Shown: positions 1 to 8,760 of the stretch, in pieces
Layout: each line of letters opens with the position of its first letter
How positions within the stretch are numbered: the stretch's first letter is position 1
Origin: Myxococcus virescens
GTDB taxonomy: Bacteria > Myxococcota > Myxococcia > Myxococcales > Myxococcaceae
NCBI RefSeq assembly: GCF_900101905.1
Contig: NZ_FNAJ01000010.1
Span: 124,001 to 188,000, forward strand
Reading direction: 5' to 3'
DNA: 64,000 nucleotides
The notes under the pieces: model-generated
Told to the model about the DNA's origin: nothing
Seen by the model: the letters and a program-made list of their open reading frames with translations, nothing else
Database searches by the model: none
Program-made: the position numbers and the translations under genes

Positions 1-564
1 CGGATGCAGTTCCAGACGGCGCACATCGACACGGCGCAGTACCCAGAGCGCATCCACCTGCTGATGGCGCTGCACGCGTGTGACACGGCCACGGATGATG
101 CGCTCGTCGCGGCCATCCGCCATGGCGCGGACCACGTCGCGGTGGTGCCGTGCTGCCAGGCGGAGGTGGCCGCGCAGCTCAAGGAGAAGCGCCCGGTCGT
201 GGCCAGCAGCGGCAGCATGTCGCTGCTGTACGCGCATGCCTGGCACCGGCGCGAGTTCGGCTCGCACCTGACGAACGTCATCCGCGCGCTGACGCTGGAG
301 GCTTTCGGCTACCAGGTGACGGTGACGGAGCTGACGGGCTGGGAGCACTCGCTGAAGAACGAGCTGATTCTGGGGCGCCGCGTACACCGGGAGAACCGGC
401 GCGCGCGCATGCAACTGGAGCGGCTGTTGGCGGAGACCGGGGTGAATCCCAAGCTGACGCGTGAGCTGGGCGTGAAGCCGGCGGTGTCGGCCGCGGTGGA
501 GCCTGTCTCCGCGCCGGAGCCGGACGCCCCCGAAGATGCCTCCGAGCACGTCGTCACGCGCTGA
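1..564 (+). CDS. C-terminal part of a SAM-dependent methyltransferase-like protein (5' end outside window)
   Basis: The reading frame is already open at base 1, so the gene probably begins upstream and only about 187 residues are seen. An in-frame ATG at 4 is unlikely to be the true start because the visible part begins inside a domain. The segment LHACDTATDDAL followed by VVPCCQ resembles the second half of a Rossmann methyltransferase domain of the RRNAD1/METTL25-like family, with the short PCC motif near the active site. Downstream is a basic helical part and a Pro/Ala/Glu-rich tail. It converges on a pseudouridine synthase gene across a roughly 370-base spacer. The substrate cannot be told from this fragment. 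Confidence 0.6.
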   Translation, partial: RMQFQTAHIDTAQYPERIHLLMALHACDTATDDALVAAIRHGADHVAVVPCCQAEVAAQLKEKRPVVASSGSMSLLYAHAWHRREFGSHLTNVIRALTLEAFGYQVTVTELTGWEHSLKNELILGRRVHRENRRARMQLERLLAETGVNPKLTRELGVKPAVSAAVEPVSAPEPDAPEDASEHVVTR

Positions 565-934
565 ACGCGGGCGTCTGCCATGTCGACGCAGCCTGTCTCG
601 GCGCGGGGCAGGCCCGATGATCGCCAGCTGTGCCTTCTTGGCGCGGTGCCCCGTACTGCGGCGGTGACAGGGCCGCTCGCCTCAACAATGTCGCCCCGTC
701 CTCGAGGGGCGTCCCTGGGGCGGCTCTGCGCTCCGTGTCCGGGAACGGTGGATGCGCGGGGGCGGCGCGTTCGGAGCGCTTGCTGTTCGGAAATGTCGGG
801 AGATTTCGTGGCGCAAAACTCCCGACATTTCCGAACAGCGAGGTCGGGAGTCCTCACCCGGGGCCCGTGTCGATGGTGCTCCGGGCGTCGCGGCGCCCTC
901 GTGCAGCGCGGGCTTGCGGCCGAGATACGCGAGG
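565..934. other. Intergenic spacer between convergent genes, carrying one strong inverted repeat
   Basis: No convincing gene is present between the two convergent stops. Short open frames occur in several frames, but none has a good ribosome site or a protein-like composition. The only clear structure is the inverted repeat at 782-839. Confidence 0.6.
782..839. repeat. Perfect 21-bp inverted repeat with short loop (hairpin; terminator or dispersed palindromic element)
   Basis: Bases 782-802 are the exact reverse complement of 819-839. Inside, TTT at 804-806 can also pair with AAA at 815-817, leaving a small loop. The arms carry GGAAATGTCGGGAG, which is less GC-rich than the surroundings. The hairpin lies between convergent genes, so it may be a bidirectional terminator, but it has no T-run and sits more than 200 bases past the upstream stop. 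A repeated palindromic element is the alternative. Confidence 0.7.
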
Positions 935-2614
935 TCAGAAGGGAGCCGGCCGCTCCAGCGTGAGGCGCTGCCCCGTGACAGGGTGCTGGAACGACAGGGC
1001 CTCCGCATGCAGATGCAATCGAGGCCCCGGGTGGCCATAGAGGCGGTCGCCAACGATGGGCGCGCCAAGGCCCAGCGGATGGGCCGCGTGAACGCGCAAC
1101 TGATGTGTCCGCCCGGTGAGCGGGAAGAGGGCCACCTTCGTGCGACCGTGGCTGCGTTCAAGCACGTGCCACTCCGTCACCGCGGGCTTGCCGTGCACGG
1201 GGTCGTGAATCTGTCGGGGCCGGTCGTCCAGGTCCACGCGCATGGGAAAGTCGATGGTGCCGCGCTCGCCCTGGACGTTGCCTTCGACCCATGCGGCGTA
1301 GCGCTTGTGCACCTCGCGCCCGGCGAACTGGCGTTGCAAGGCCGCGTAGGTGCGCGCGTCCTTCGCCGCGACGAGCAGCCCCGACGTGTCCAGGTCGAGC
1401 CGGTGCGCGAGCATCGTCCCCGCTGCTTCCGGAGTTCTCGCGCGCAGCCGGGCCAGCACGGAGTCCTCCACCGAGACGTCCTTCGCGGGCACGGAGAGCA
1501 GGCCCTCTGGCTTCTCCACCACCACGAGCCATTCGTCCTCGAAGACGATGTCCAGCCCTCGTGACGGCAGCACGGGCACCGCGAAGGGCCGGGGTGCGGC
1601 GACAGGGAGACCGTCCAGCATGTACGGCAGCAGCGGCCCGCATTTGTCCTTGCAGGCGGGGTAGTACGCGCCGGCGGCCCGGCCTCCCGCGGGAGGAGGG
1701 GCACCCCACCAGAACTCGGCGAGCGCGAGCGGACGGAAGCCCTGGGTGAGGGCATGTGCCAGGAGCTTGGGCCCGGCGCAGTCCGCCGCGCCCGATGGGG
1801 GCTCGCCTCTGGCGTAGAGGCCACGAAGGTGCCGGTGTTCTCCGCGTGCATTGGGCACCACGTAGGTGTCGTGCAGGCGCTTCATCAGCGCACGGCAGAC
1901 GATGCGCCGCAGTCGCTCCATGGCGCGAAGCCGCCGCTCCATGCGAGCCCGCCGGGGCGCGAGCGCCCGCTGCGCCTCGTCGTGTTCCGCCTCCAGTCTC
2001 CGCAGTTCCGCCTTGTCCCCCCGGCTTTCCTGGTCGAGCGCATGCAGCGCCGCTCGCTTCGCCTCCTCACTCAGCGAGTCCGAGGCCATGACGTCCGTGC
2101 GCCTCGCATGGCGCTGCTTCTTCCGGGCGTCGTGTGTGGCGCGCAGTGCCGCGCGGGCCTCGGTGTGGCGCGCTTGCAACGCGTCGTGCGCGGTCAGGAC
2201 GGAGGCGCGCTCGGGGGACTGGCGGAAGGCCGCCTCACGGGCCATCAGGCGCTTCACCAGGGCGTCACCCGCGGGTTCCAGCCGCTCGCGCTCGTCACGG
2301 GCGAAGAGGGGCGGCGCGAAACCGGGGAGGTCCCATCGCCCGCCAAGCATGCCCGAGAAGGCGCGGAGGAATCCGACGCGTCCGTCAGGCGCCTGGACCA
2401 CGAGGATGCCGAACATCTTTCCACCCTCGGACGTGTCGAGGCACGAGGCCTCGAGTCCAGGCGCGAGATGGCCTGCCCGGAGCTCCCGCTGGAGCCATTC
2501 CGCCGCCCGGCGCGCCAGCGCGTGGGGCGCGCCCTCGTCGAAGGGGTTTGGGAAGCGCCCGGGGAGTTCGTCCACGAGGGGCTTCGGCTCGAAGGGCGTG
2601 AACCACGTTTCCAC
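935..2614 (-). CDS. RluA-family pseudouridine synthase with long N-terminal extension
   Basis: This 559-residue protein isomerises uridine to pseudouridine in rRNA and/or tRNA. The C-terminal third is a typical RluA domain: a beta-strand leads into VEKPEGLLSVP, then the catalytic motif HRLDLDTSG at residues 404-412, whose Asp is the expected nucleophile, and later TGRTHQLRVH. Residues 1-350 form an extension seen in the long RluA-like subgroup. It includes a charged, probably coiled-coil stretch near 140-240 and a CKDKCGPLLPYML motif near 320-333 with two cysteines. The start is a GTG. It is the last of three leftward genes after an acyltransferase and a THUMP methyltransferase, and the target position is unknown. 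Confidence 0.9.
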   Translation of the reverse strand: METWFTPFEPKPLVDELPGRFPNPFDEGAPHALARRAAEWLQRELRAGHLAPGLEASCLDTSEGGKMFGILVVQAPDGRVGFLRAFSGMLGGRWDLPGFAPPLFARDERERLEPAGDALVKRLMAREAAFRQSPERASVLTAHDALQARHTEARAALRATHDARKKQRHARRTDVMASDSLSEEAKRAALHALDQESRGDKAELRRLEAEHDEAQRALAPRRARMERRLRAMERLRRIVCRALMKRLHDTYVVPNARGEHRHLRGLYARGEPPSGAADCAGPKLLAHALTQGFRPLALAEFWWGAPPPAGGRAAGAYYPACKDKCGPLLPYMLDGLPVAAPRPFAVPVLPSRGLDIVFEDEWLVVVEKPEGLLSVPAKDVSVEDSVLARLRARTPEAAGTMLAHRLDLDTSGLLVAAKDARTYAALQRQFAGREVHKRYAAWVEGNVQGERGTIDFPMRVDLDDRPRQIHDPVHGKPAVTEWHVLERSHGRTKVALFPLTGRTHQLRVHAAHPLGLGAPIVGDRLYGHPGPRLHLHAEALSFQHPVTGQRLTLERPAPF

Positions 2615-2832
2615 AGGCCCGCGTTACCACGGCACGGCGGCGCGGCGCATCCGGATGGCGGCCTTCGTGGCCGCTCCACCGAGGACTCCGCGCCTGCCCC
2701 CCGAGCGGCAGGGCGGCCATCGTTCCTCAGTCGGGGCCGGCTTGCCCTGCTGTCTCGGACGCGAAGGCGGCGCGCATCGGCGTATCCAGGGGCCTTGCTG
2801 TAGCGGAGGACCTCGAACGCGCCGCCTGGGCC

Positions 2833-3984
2833 TCACGTCACATCCAGCCCCGACAGCAGCAGCCGGCACTTGAGCCCGCCGTTCTTCACCGGAAGGCTTC
2901 GCGCACCCGTCAGTCCCAGCGCCTTCACCAGCACCGCGTCATCCGGAAGGATGACCGCCGCGCGCCACCCCACGAAGCCCTGGCGCAGCGTGTTCCCCAA
3001 GGCCCGGTACAGCGCGGGCAGGTCTTCGGCTTCGCCCACGCGCTTGCCGTAGGGCGGATTCACCACCACCAACCCCGGGCCTTCCACGGGCGCCTTCAAC
3101 GTCCGCGCGTCCTGCCGCTCCAACGCGAGTGTCACCCCCGCGCGCCGGGCATTGCGCCGCGCTGTTCCCAGCGAGCCCGCGTTGATGTCGTAGCCGTGAA
3201 TCGCCGCTCCTGGCGCGGGCAGCGCGTCCGCTTCCGCGCGCGCCTTGCGCCCGGCCCAGGCCTGGGCGTCGAAGGAGGGGAAGGACTCGAAGGCGAAGGC
3301 GCGCAGCAGTCCTGGCGCCCGGCGCATGGCCATCCACGCGGCCTCCACCAGGAAGGTGCCCGAGCCGCACATCGGGTCCACCAGGGGCTGCGTGCCGTCG
3401 TAGCCCGCCAGCCGGAGGATGCCCGCCGCCAGCGTCTCACGCAGGGGCGCGCGGCTCACTTCCTGGCGGTAGCCCCGGCGGTGCAGCGCATCCCCGCTGG
3501 TGTCGGCGCTCACGGTGAACGCGTCGCCCTCCACCCGCACCAGCAACGTCAGGCCCGGGCCTCCGCCCTCTTCATCGAGCGGTCCCGCGCGCTCCACCGA
3601 GGGCACGTTCCACGCATACGCCGCCGAGGAGAACACCACGTTGGGCCCTGGCACGGGGGAGCGGTTCAGGCTCACCGACAGTTTCGGTGGCGAGCGCCCA
3701 TCCCAGACGTGAGACAGGTCCAGTTCAGCCAGCCGGTCGGAGAGGGTGTCGGAGTCTCCCGCGCGGAAGTGGCCCAGGCGCAGCAGCACCCGGCTGGCGC
3801 AGCGAAGGCGCAGGTTGGCGTCCTGGTGCAGGCCGGCCGGGCCCTCCAGCTCCACGCCGCCGTCCACGCGGCGAGGCTTCCAGCCCAGCGCGGAGGCTTC
3901 TGCCTCCAGGGCGGGCTCCAGGCCGGGGAGGGTGGAGACAAAGAGCTGTTCGTCGGTGCGGGCGCGTGTCACGGGAGCGTCCAT
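2833..3984 (-). CDS. THUMP-type class I SAM-dependent RNA methyltransferase (RlmL/TrmN-like)
   Basis: This 383-residue protein probably methylates a guanine or other base in RNA using S-adenosylmethionine. The first 170 residues look like a ferredoxin-like plus THUMP RNA-binding module beginning with LFVSTLPGLEPALEAE. The SAM-binding motif DPMCGSGTF is at 203-211. The catalytic motif VVNPPYGKRVG near residue 305 is the NPPY signature of N2-guanine or N6-adenine methyltransferases. The length fits RlmL N-terminal-half and TrmN-type enzymes. It begins 34 bases after the acyltransferase stop on the same strand, suggesting co-transcription. Substrate RNA is not determined. Confidence 0.88.
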   Translation of the reverse strand: MDAPVTRARTDEQLFVSTLPGLEPALEAEASALGWKPRRVDGGVELEGPAGLHQDANLRLRCASRVLLRLGHFRAGDSDTLSDRLAELDLSHVWDGRSPPKLSVSLNRSPVPGPNVVFSSAAYAWNVPSVERAGPLDEEGGGPGLTLLVRVEGDAFTVSADTSGDALHRRGYRQEVSRAPLRETLAAGILRLAGYDGTQPLVDPMCGSGTFLVEAAWMAMRRAPGLLRAFAFESFPSFDAQAWAGRKARAEADALPAPGAAIHGYDINAGSLGTARRNARRAGVTLALERQDARTLKAPVEGPGLVVVNPPYGKRVGEAEDLPALYRALGNTLRQGFVGWRAAVILPDDAVLVKALGLTGARSLPVKNGGLKCRLLLSGLDVT

Positions 3985-4018
3985 TGTCCGCGTCCCGGCG
4001 CGCGCCGCAATGCTTCAT

Positions 4019-4771
4019 TCAGGACGCGGGCGCGGAAGGCCGCTCCCAGTCCGGGGCCGGAGCCGCCGCAGCGGAGGTCTCCGCGTAGAAGCCGCGGTAC
4101 TCGGGCGGCAGCAGCTCCGCCACCCGGCGCATCATCGCATCCACCAGGGCCTGCCGCGGGTCCTCGGCGCCCGCCACCTCGGCCTCCAGCGCCTCCACGC
4201 GGAAGGGCGGGCCGAAGCGCACGAAGACGTCGGCTTTGAAGAGCCGCTCGCCGCCCATGTCCGAGTCGTTGATGGGCATCAGCTTCTCCGTGCCCTGCAA
4301 CGCCACCGGCACCACGGGCACGCCCGCGCGCTTGGCAATCAGCGACAGGCCCTTCTTCGCCTGGGTGAGGGTGCCCGTGCGGCTGCGCGCGCCTTCCGGG
4401 AAGATGAGCACCGACTTACCGGCCTTGAGGGTGTCCAGCGCCCGCCGCATCGCCTCGATATCGGGTGAGTTGGGCTTGATGGCGATGGTCTCCATCGTCT
4501 CCGAGGCCAGGCGCGTCATCACCGTGCTCTTCAGCTTCACCCCGGCCAGGAAGACGACCTTGCGCGGCCGGAAGGCCCGGTCCAGCGTGAAGCCGTCCGC
4601 GTTGGACAGGTGGTTGCAGAGAAAGAGACAGGGTTGGTCCGGGATGTTCTCCCGCCCCAGGACCTGCTCGTTCGCCAGGGTGTCCCAGACGCCGTTCATC
4701 AGGGCGCGGACCACCTGCTGGCGGGCGCCTTCTGGCAGCTTCGACATCAGGAAGAAGAGAATGCGCAGCAC
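4019..4771 (-). CDS. 1-acyl-sn-glycerol-3-phosphate acyltransferase-like protein (PlsC family)
   Basis: This 250-residue membrane-associated protein is predicted to transfer acyl groups to lysophospholipid or a related acceptor. Two family hallmarks are clear: the H-x4-D catalytic motif in NHLSNAD (H54, D59) and the substrate-binding block FPEGARSRTG at 124-133. The hydrophobic N-terminus (LRILFFLMSKL) could anchor it to the inner membrane. It is the first gene of a leftward three-gene run and is divergent from the flavin reductase at 4995, with about 220 bases holding the promoters. It could be a housekeeping PlsC or one of several paralogues acting on other lipids, so no symbol is given. 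Confidence 0.88.
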   Translation of the reverse strand: MLRILFFLMSKLPEGARQQVVRALMNGVWDTLANEQVLGRENIPDQPCLFLCNHLSNADGFTLDRAFRPRKVVFLAGVKLKSTVMTRLASETMETIAIKPNSPDIEAMRRALDTLKAGKSVLIFPEGARSRTGTLTQAKKGLSLIAKRAGVPVVPVALQGTEKLMPINDSDMGGERLFKADVFVRFGPPFRVEALEAEVAGAEDPRQALVDAMMRRVAELLPPEYRGFYAETSAAAAPAPDWERPSAPAS

Positions 4772-4994
4772 GTATTGGTCGCCTCTAGCTCAGGGGGGCA
4801 GTCGTCCCAGGCCCTCAACGCTCCACCCGCAGATGTAGTTCCGACAAGTGTCGCGCGTCAGCACCCCTCCTGTCCCGGCGCCTCGCCTGGTGGGCGAGCC
4901 GTCGTACAGCCAACGCTCATGTGGGACTGGGGGGCGGGACGGTTTTTCCTTCCCCTCTTCCCACCCTCCATGCGGGTTGGCTATGGGAGGGCGC

Positions 4995-5885
4995 ATGAGT
5001 CTGGTCGAAGCCCGCGCGTCGCGCGCCAGGAAGCCCGTGGAATACGAGGTCACCGTCGACCATGTGCGGATGGACACGCACGACACGGCGACGCTGTTCC
5101 TGGATTTCGGCGGAGTCCCGCTGGATTACAAGGCCGGGCAGTTCCTCAACATCGACCCGCACCAGTTCCCCGCCTTGGGCCGCCTGTCGGCCTACCTCCA
5201 GGAGCAGAAGGGGCGGAAGGAGCCGCAGCGTTCCTACTCGCTCGCCTCCGCCCCTCATGAGCCGCTGGTGGCCATCACCGTGAAGGACGAGGAATTCATC
5301 CCCGGCCTCACCCGCTATCCGCCGCTCTTGTCGCCCTACCTCGTGCATGGCCGGCTCACCGGCGCGCGGATGAAGGTGATGGCCTTCATGGGGCCCTACG
5401 TGCTGCCGGAGGACGTGGAGGAGCGCACGGAGCACGTGGTCCACCTGGTGGCCGGCTCCGGCGCGGTGCCCAACTTCGCCATCCTCAAGGACGCGCTCCA
5501 CCGGGGGCTGAAGCTGCGCCACACCTTCCTCTTCTCCAACAAGACGTGGGGGGACGTGCTGTACGGCGAAGAGCTGGCCGCCCTGGAGCGCCAGCACCCG
5601 GACCGCGTGCGCGTGGTGCACACGCTCACCCGTGAGACGGATGAGTCGCGCTTCGGCGCCGCCGTGCGGAAGGGCCGCGTCCACCAGTCCCTGCTGGAGG
5701 AGCTGATTCAGGACCGGGATACGTGCCTGGTGTACGCCTGCGGCCCGGCGATTACGCCGTGGGACCGGCGCAAGGCACTGGAGACGCGCACGCCCTCCAC
5801 GCCGCGCTTCATGGAGACGGTGCTGGGCCACCTCCACGCGCTGGGCATCGAGGACAAGCGCATCAAACGGGAGACATACGGCTAG
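4995..5885 (+). CDS. Ferredoxin-NADP reductase-like flavin oxidoreductase
   Basis: This 296-residue protein has the two-domain FNR fold. An FAD-binding barrel carries the RSYSLA motif at 79-84. A NAD(P)-binding domain has AGSGAVPNFAILK around 153-165 and ends with CGPAITPW. No 2Fe-2S cysteine cluster is present, so it probably passes electrons to or from a separate partner. The ATG at 4995 is preferred over upstream in-frame starts because GGAGG lies a few bases before it. Its end overlaps the convergent histidine kinase gene by 23 bases. The redox partner is not encoded next door. Confidence 0.83.
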   Translation: MSLVEARASRARKPVEYEVTVDHVRMDTHDTATLFLDFGGVPLDYKAGQFLNIDPHQFPALGRLSAYLQEQKGRKEPQRSYSLASAPHEPLVAITVKDEEFIPGLTRYPPLLSPYLVHGRLTGARMKVMAFMGPYVLPEDVEERTEHVVHLVAGSGAVPNFAILKDALHRGLKLRHTFLFSNKTWGDVLYGEELAALERQHPDRVRVVHTLTRETDESRFGAAVRKGRVHQSLLEELIQDRDTCLVYACGPAITPWDRRKALETRTPSTPRFMETVLGHLHALGIEDKRIKRETYG

Positions 5886-7491
5886 GCGCTCGCGGCAGCC
5901 ACAGCTCGAAGCGAGCACCGCCGCGAGGCCGGCTGCTGGCGCGCACGCTGCCCTCATGCGCCAGCACCACGCGCCGGACAATGGCCAGCCCCAGCCCCCG
6001 CCCGTTGGCGCGGGTGAGGAAGAAAGGCTGGAAGACGCGCTGCGGGTCCACGTCGGGAATGCCGGGCCCTTCGTCCTCCACCACCAGGCGCACGCCGCCG
6101 TCCGCGGGCTCCACCGTCATCCGCACCTTGCCGCCCGCGGGTGAGGCCTGCACGGCGTTGCGCACCAGGTGCGTCACCGCCAGTTGGAGCAGCGTCTCGT
6201 CCCCTTCGAGTGGAGGCGTCTCCTCGGCCTCGTCCACGCTGAAGCGCAGCGTGGGGGCGTCTGGCGGGCCATGCATCTGCCCCAGCGCCCGGCGCACCAG
6301 CTCGCCCAACTGCACGGGGCGGGGGCGCGGCTCCAACGGGCGCACCACGTCCAGCAGGTCCCGGACGATGTCCTCCAGCCGGATGGCCTCCTCCTCCAGC
6401 ATGCCCACCGCGGCCTGTCCCGTGGGCCCCAGGTGGGCCTCGCGGCGCAGCACGGCCACCGCGTTGAGGATGGCGCCCAGGGGATTGCGCACCTCGTGGG
6501 CCACGACGCCCGCGGCCTCGCCCAGCACCTCCAGCCGCTCGCGCGCCACCAGCTCGTCCTGGAGCCGGGACACCTCCTCCAGCCGCACCGCGGACATCTG
6601 GTGGTGGCGCACGTTCTCCAGCGCGCCGCCCACCAGCTGCGCGAACAGCTCCAGGGTGCTGGCGCCCGCGGGGGTGAGGGCGGGGCCCTGCACGGAGAGC
6701 ACGCCGAACGGATGCCCGTCCACGAGGATGGGCGCGTCCAGCCCGCGCATGTCCGGTGGATGCAGCTGGCACACGGGGCTCTCCCCGTTGGCGGAAGGCG
6801 GGAAGCGCGCCACGCCGAGCATGTCGTGGTGGAAGGCCGCCTTGCGCCGCTCGAGCACCTCCAGGAAGTGCGGCAGCGCGGCGTTCGGAATGCGCACGTC
6901 CGCCAGGGGCATGCCGTAGAGCTGTTCGGCCTCGGCCACGATGAAGGGGTTCTGCCGCAGGGGGCCGTACCGGAAAGCGTCGCCGTCCACGTAGACGACG
7001 GACACGGAGAAGCCCTGGCGGTAGATGGCGTCCACGGCCGTCTCCAGCACCGACCGCTCGTCGCGGCAGCGGAGCATCGTCGCGGCGGCCGCCACCAACG
7101 CCTCCGTGAGGCGCCGCACGGAGTCCTCCGCTTCCGCCTCCAGCAGCACCACCACCAGCTCGTCCGGGTGCGTTCCGGGCGCATGCCTCAGGGCCAGCGT
7201 GCGTTGGGGGCCGTTCGCCGGCTGCACGCGCACCCACACGGGGCCTTCGGGCAGCGGCCCGCCGTGGACGAGGGATTCATACAGCGGCTCCACCCAGCCG
7301 CGCTCCGCGGGGACGAAGCGGCGGATGCATTCGGAGAGCGACAGGGCTTCCAGCTCCGCCGCCGGAACGCCCAGCAGGGTGGCGAGCGCCGCGTTGACCC
7401 GTAGCACCTGTTCGCCGCGGATGAGGGCGGTGGGGAGGGGCATCGCTTCGAGCAGCCGGTATTCGGCGGAGGCGGTGGACACGGCGGTCAT
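5863..7491 (-). CDS. Cytoplasmic sensor histidine kinase (PAS, GAF, HisKA, HATPase)
   Basis: This 542-residue kinase has no membrane segment. An N-terminal PAS-like region (YRLLEAMPLPTALIRGEQ) is followed by a GAF-like domain around 120-290. A dimerisation helix carries HEVRNPLGAILNAV with the phospho-accepting His, and the GHKL ATPase has N-box LVRNAVQAS, DEGPGIPD and GRGLGLAIVR. The ATG at 7491 was chosen. A TTG nine codons upstream is possible but lacks a better ribosome site. No response regulator is adjacent, so it is an orphan kinase. It is tail-to-tail with, and overlaps, the flavin reductase gene. Confidence 0.87.
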   Translation of the reverse strand: MTAVSTASAEYRLLEAMPLPTALIRGEQVLRVNAALATLLGVPAAELEALSLSECIRRFVPAERGWVEPLYESLVHGGPLPEGPVWVRVQPANGPQRTLALRHAPGTHPDELVVVLLEAEAEDSVRRLTEALVAAAATMLRCRDERSVLETAVDAIYRQGFSVSVVYVDGDAFRYGPLRQNPFIVAEAEQLYGMPLADVRIPNAALPHFLEVLERRKAAFHHDMLGVARFPPSANGESPVCQLHPPDMRGLDAPILVDGHPFGVLSVQGPALTPAGASTLELFAQLVGGALENVRHHQMSAVRLEEVSRLQDELVARERLEVLGEAAGVVAHEVRNPLGAILNAVAVLRREAHLGPTGQAAVGMLEEEAIRLEDIVRDLLDVVRPLEPRPRPVQLGELVRRALGQMHGPPDAPTLRFSVDEAEETPPLEGDETLLQLAVTHLVRNAVQASPAGGKVRMTVEPADGGVRLVVEDEGPGIPDVDPQRVFQPFFLTRANGRGLGLAIVRRVVLAHEGSVRASSRPRGGARFELWLPRAPSRMSPV

Positions 7492-7610
7492 CCTCTGAGT
7501 CCACCGCCCCGTCCGCAAGGGAACTTCAGCGGAGCCGGCGACGGCGGACGCAATGGGTTTTTCCGCACCCCGTATGGAAGGGCGAGGGGCAACACTCGGA
7601 GGGCACGACG

Positions 7611-7721
7611 ATGATCTTCAAGAACCTGATGGACCGCGATGACCTGGAGCTGAAGGCTGTCATGGCCGTGACGGCGGCCTTCGTGATGATGGGCGCCGTC
7701 TTCCTGGGACAGATGCTGTAG
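7611..7721 (+). CDS. Small predicted single-pass membrane protein (36 aa)
   Basis: A 37-codon frame starts at an ATG preceded by CGGAGGG at a good spacing. The product begins MIFKNLMDRDDLELK and ends in a hydrophobic stretch of about 20 residues (AVMAVTAAFVMMGAVFLG), giving an acidic/basic head and one membrane helix. Codon use matches neighbouring genes. It sits alone in the 240-base space between a leftward kinase and the 3' end of the leftward PilZ gene. I do not recognise a family. The case rests on the ribosome site, composition and helix. Confidence 0.55.
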   Translation: MIFKNLMDRDDLELKAVMAVTAAFVMMGAVFLGQML

Positions 7722-7730
7722 CGCCTGGCC

Positions 7731-8744
7731 TCAGGGCTTCTTCTTCAGTTCCTTGGCGCGAGCCAGATACTTCTGAACGAACTCCTTCTCCTCCGGGCGA
7801 AGGTGGCTCAGACGCAACCCGTAGCCGCGCGGGTTCTTTCCGTCCTCCAGCGAATTCTCCCAGATGACGGAGCTGCGGAGCGTCAGCACCCGGGGCGGCT
7901 CATCGAAGCGCAAGGTGAGCTCCACCAAGGTCCCCAGCCGCAGCGGCTTGTCCGTGGCGATGAACAGTCCGCCCGATGACAGGTTGATGATGCGGTGGTC
8001 GGTGAAGATGCCCGCGTTCTGCAGCGTCACCTTCACGTCCGCGTGGATGCGGTCATCCGAACGCCGCTCCAGGCCGACGAACTCCGCGCTGGAATAGGTG
8101 GGCGCCGCCGCGGCCCGGCGCATGGCCGGGGCGGGCGGTGGAGGCGCGGCCTGCACGGGGCGCGGCGGGGGCGCGGCGGGCACGACGGGCGCGCGCACCG
8201 CCGCGGGGGCCGCGTGCACCACCGGCGGGGGCCGGGGCGGCGCGGCGGGCACGACGGGCGGTGGAGGGCGGGGCGCCTGCGCCGCCTGCGTCCAGGTGGC
8301 CTCCGCGTCGCGCATGCGGCGCGACAGGAAGTCGAAGATCTCCGCCGAGACCTTCTTCAGCTCCGGATGCGTGTCCGGGGACACGTGGTCCGGCGTGAAG
8401 CGCCTGGCCATTCGGAAGTAGGCCAGACGCAGCTCGTCCAGGTTGGCGGTGGGCTTGAGGCCAAAGACTTCGTGGGCCGGCAGGCTTTGCATGGCGCGCA
8501 TCTGCGCGCGCAGGCGCTCGGCTTGCTGCAGCTCCAGGGAGGGCGTGGGACGCGCGCTGGCGAACAAGTCGCTCAGCTCGGCCAGCTCCGGCAGGGCGAC
8601 CCAGTTCGTCCCATCCCGCGAGGCGCGCACCGCGGCCTTCAAGCGTCCGGAGGAAATCAGTTCCCGGAGGGCCTGGAGCGCCAGGGGCCCCAGCACACGT
8701 CCGAGATGGTCCGCGACCCAGTAACCGACAGCAGAAGACGACAC
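7731..8744 (-). CDS. GYF_2 + J-domain-like + PilZ protein
   Basis: This 337-residue protein has three recognisable parts. Residues 6-56 (GYWVADHLGRVLGPL...) resemble the GYF_2/DUF4339 fold. Residues 90-150 resemble a J-domain, but the HPD tripeptide is TPD (117-119), so Hsp70 stimulation is doubtful. A Pro/Ala linker (158-210) leads to a PilZ domain with ERRSDDR near 226-232 and NLSSGG at 254-259, matching the RxxxR and (D/N)xSxxG c-di-GMP-binding motifs. The GTG at 8744 is chosen because it begins the conserved part and lies 16 bases after the receiver gene. The two are very probably co-transcribed. Confidence 0.8.
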   Translation of the reverse strand: MSSSAVGYWVADHLGRVLGPLALQALRELISSGRLKAAVRASRDGTNWVALPELAELSDLFASARPTPSLELQQAERLRAQMRAMQSLPAHEVFGLKPTANLDELRLAYFRMARRFTPDHVSPDTHPELKKVSAEIFDFLSRRMRDAEATWTQAAQAPRPPPPVVPAAPPRPPPVVHAAPAAVRAPVVPAAPPPRPVQAAPPPPAPAMRRAAAAPTYSSAEFVGLERRSDDRIHADVKVTLQNAGIFTDHRIINLSSGGLFIATDKPLRLGTLVELTLRFDEPPRVLTLRSSVIWENSLEDGKNPRGYGLRLSHLRPEEKEFVQKYLARAKELKKKP

Positions 8745-8760
8745 GAAAACACCCCGGGGG

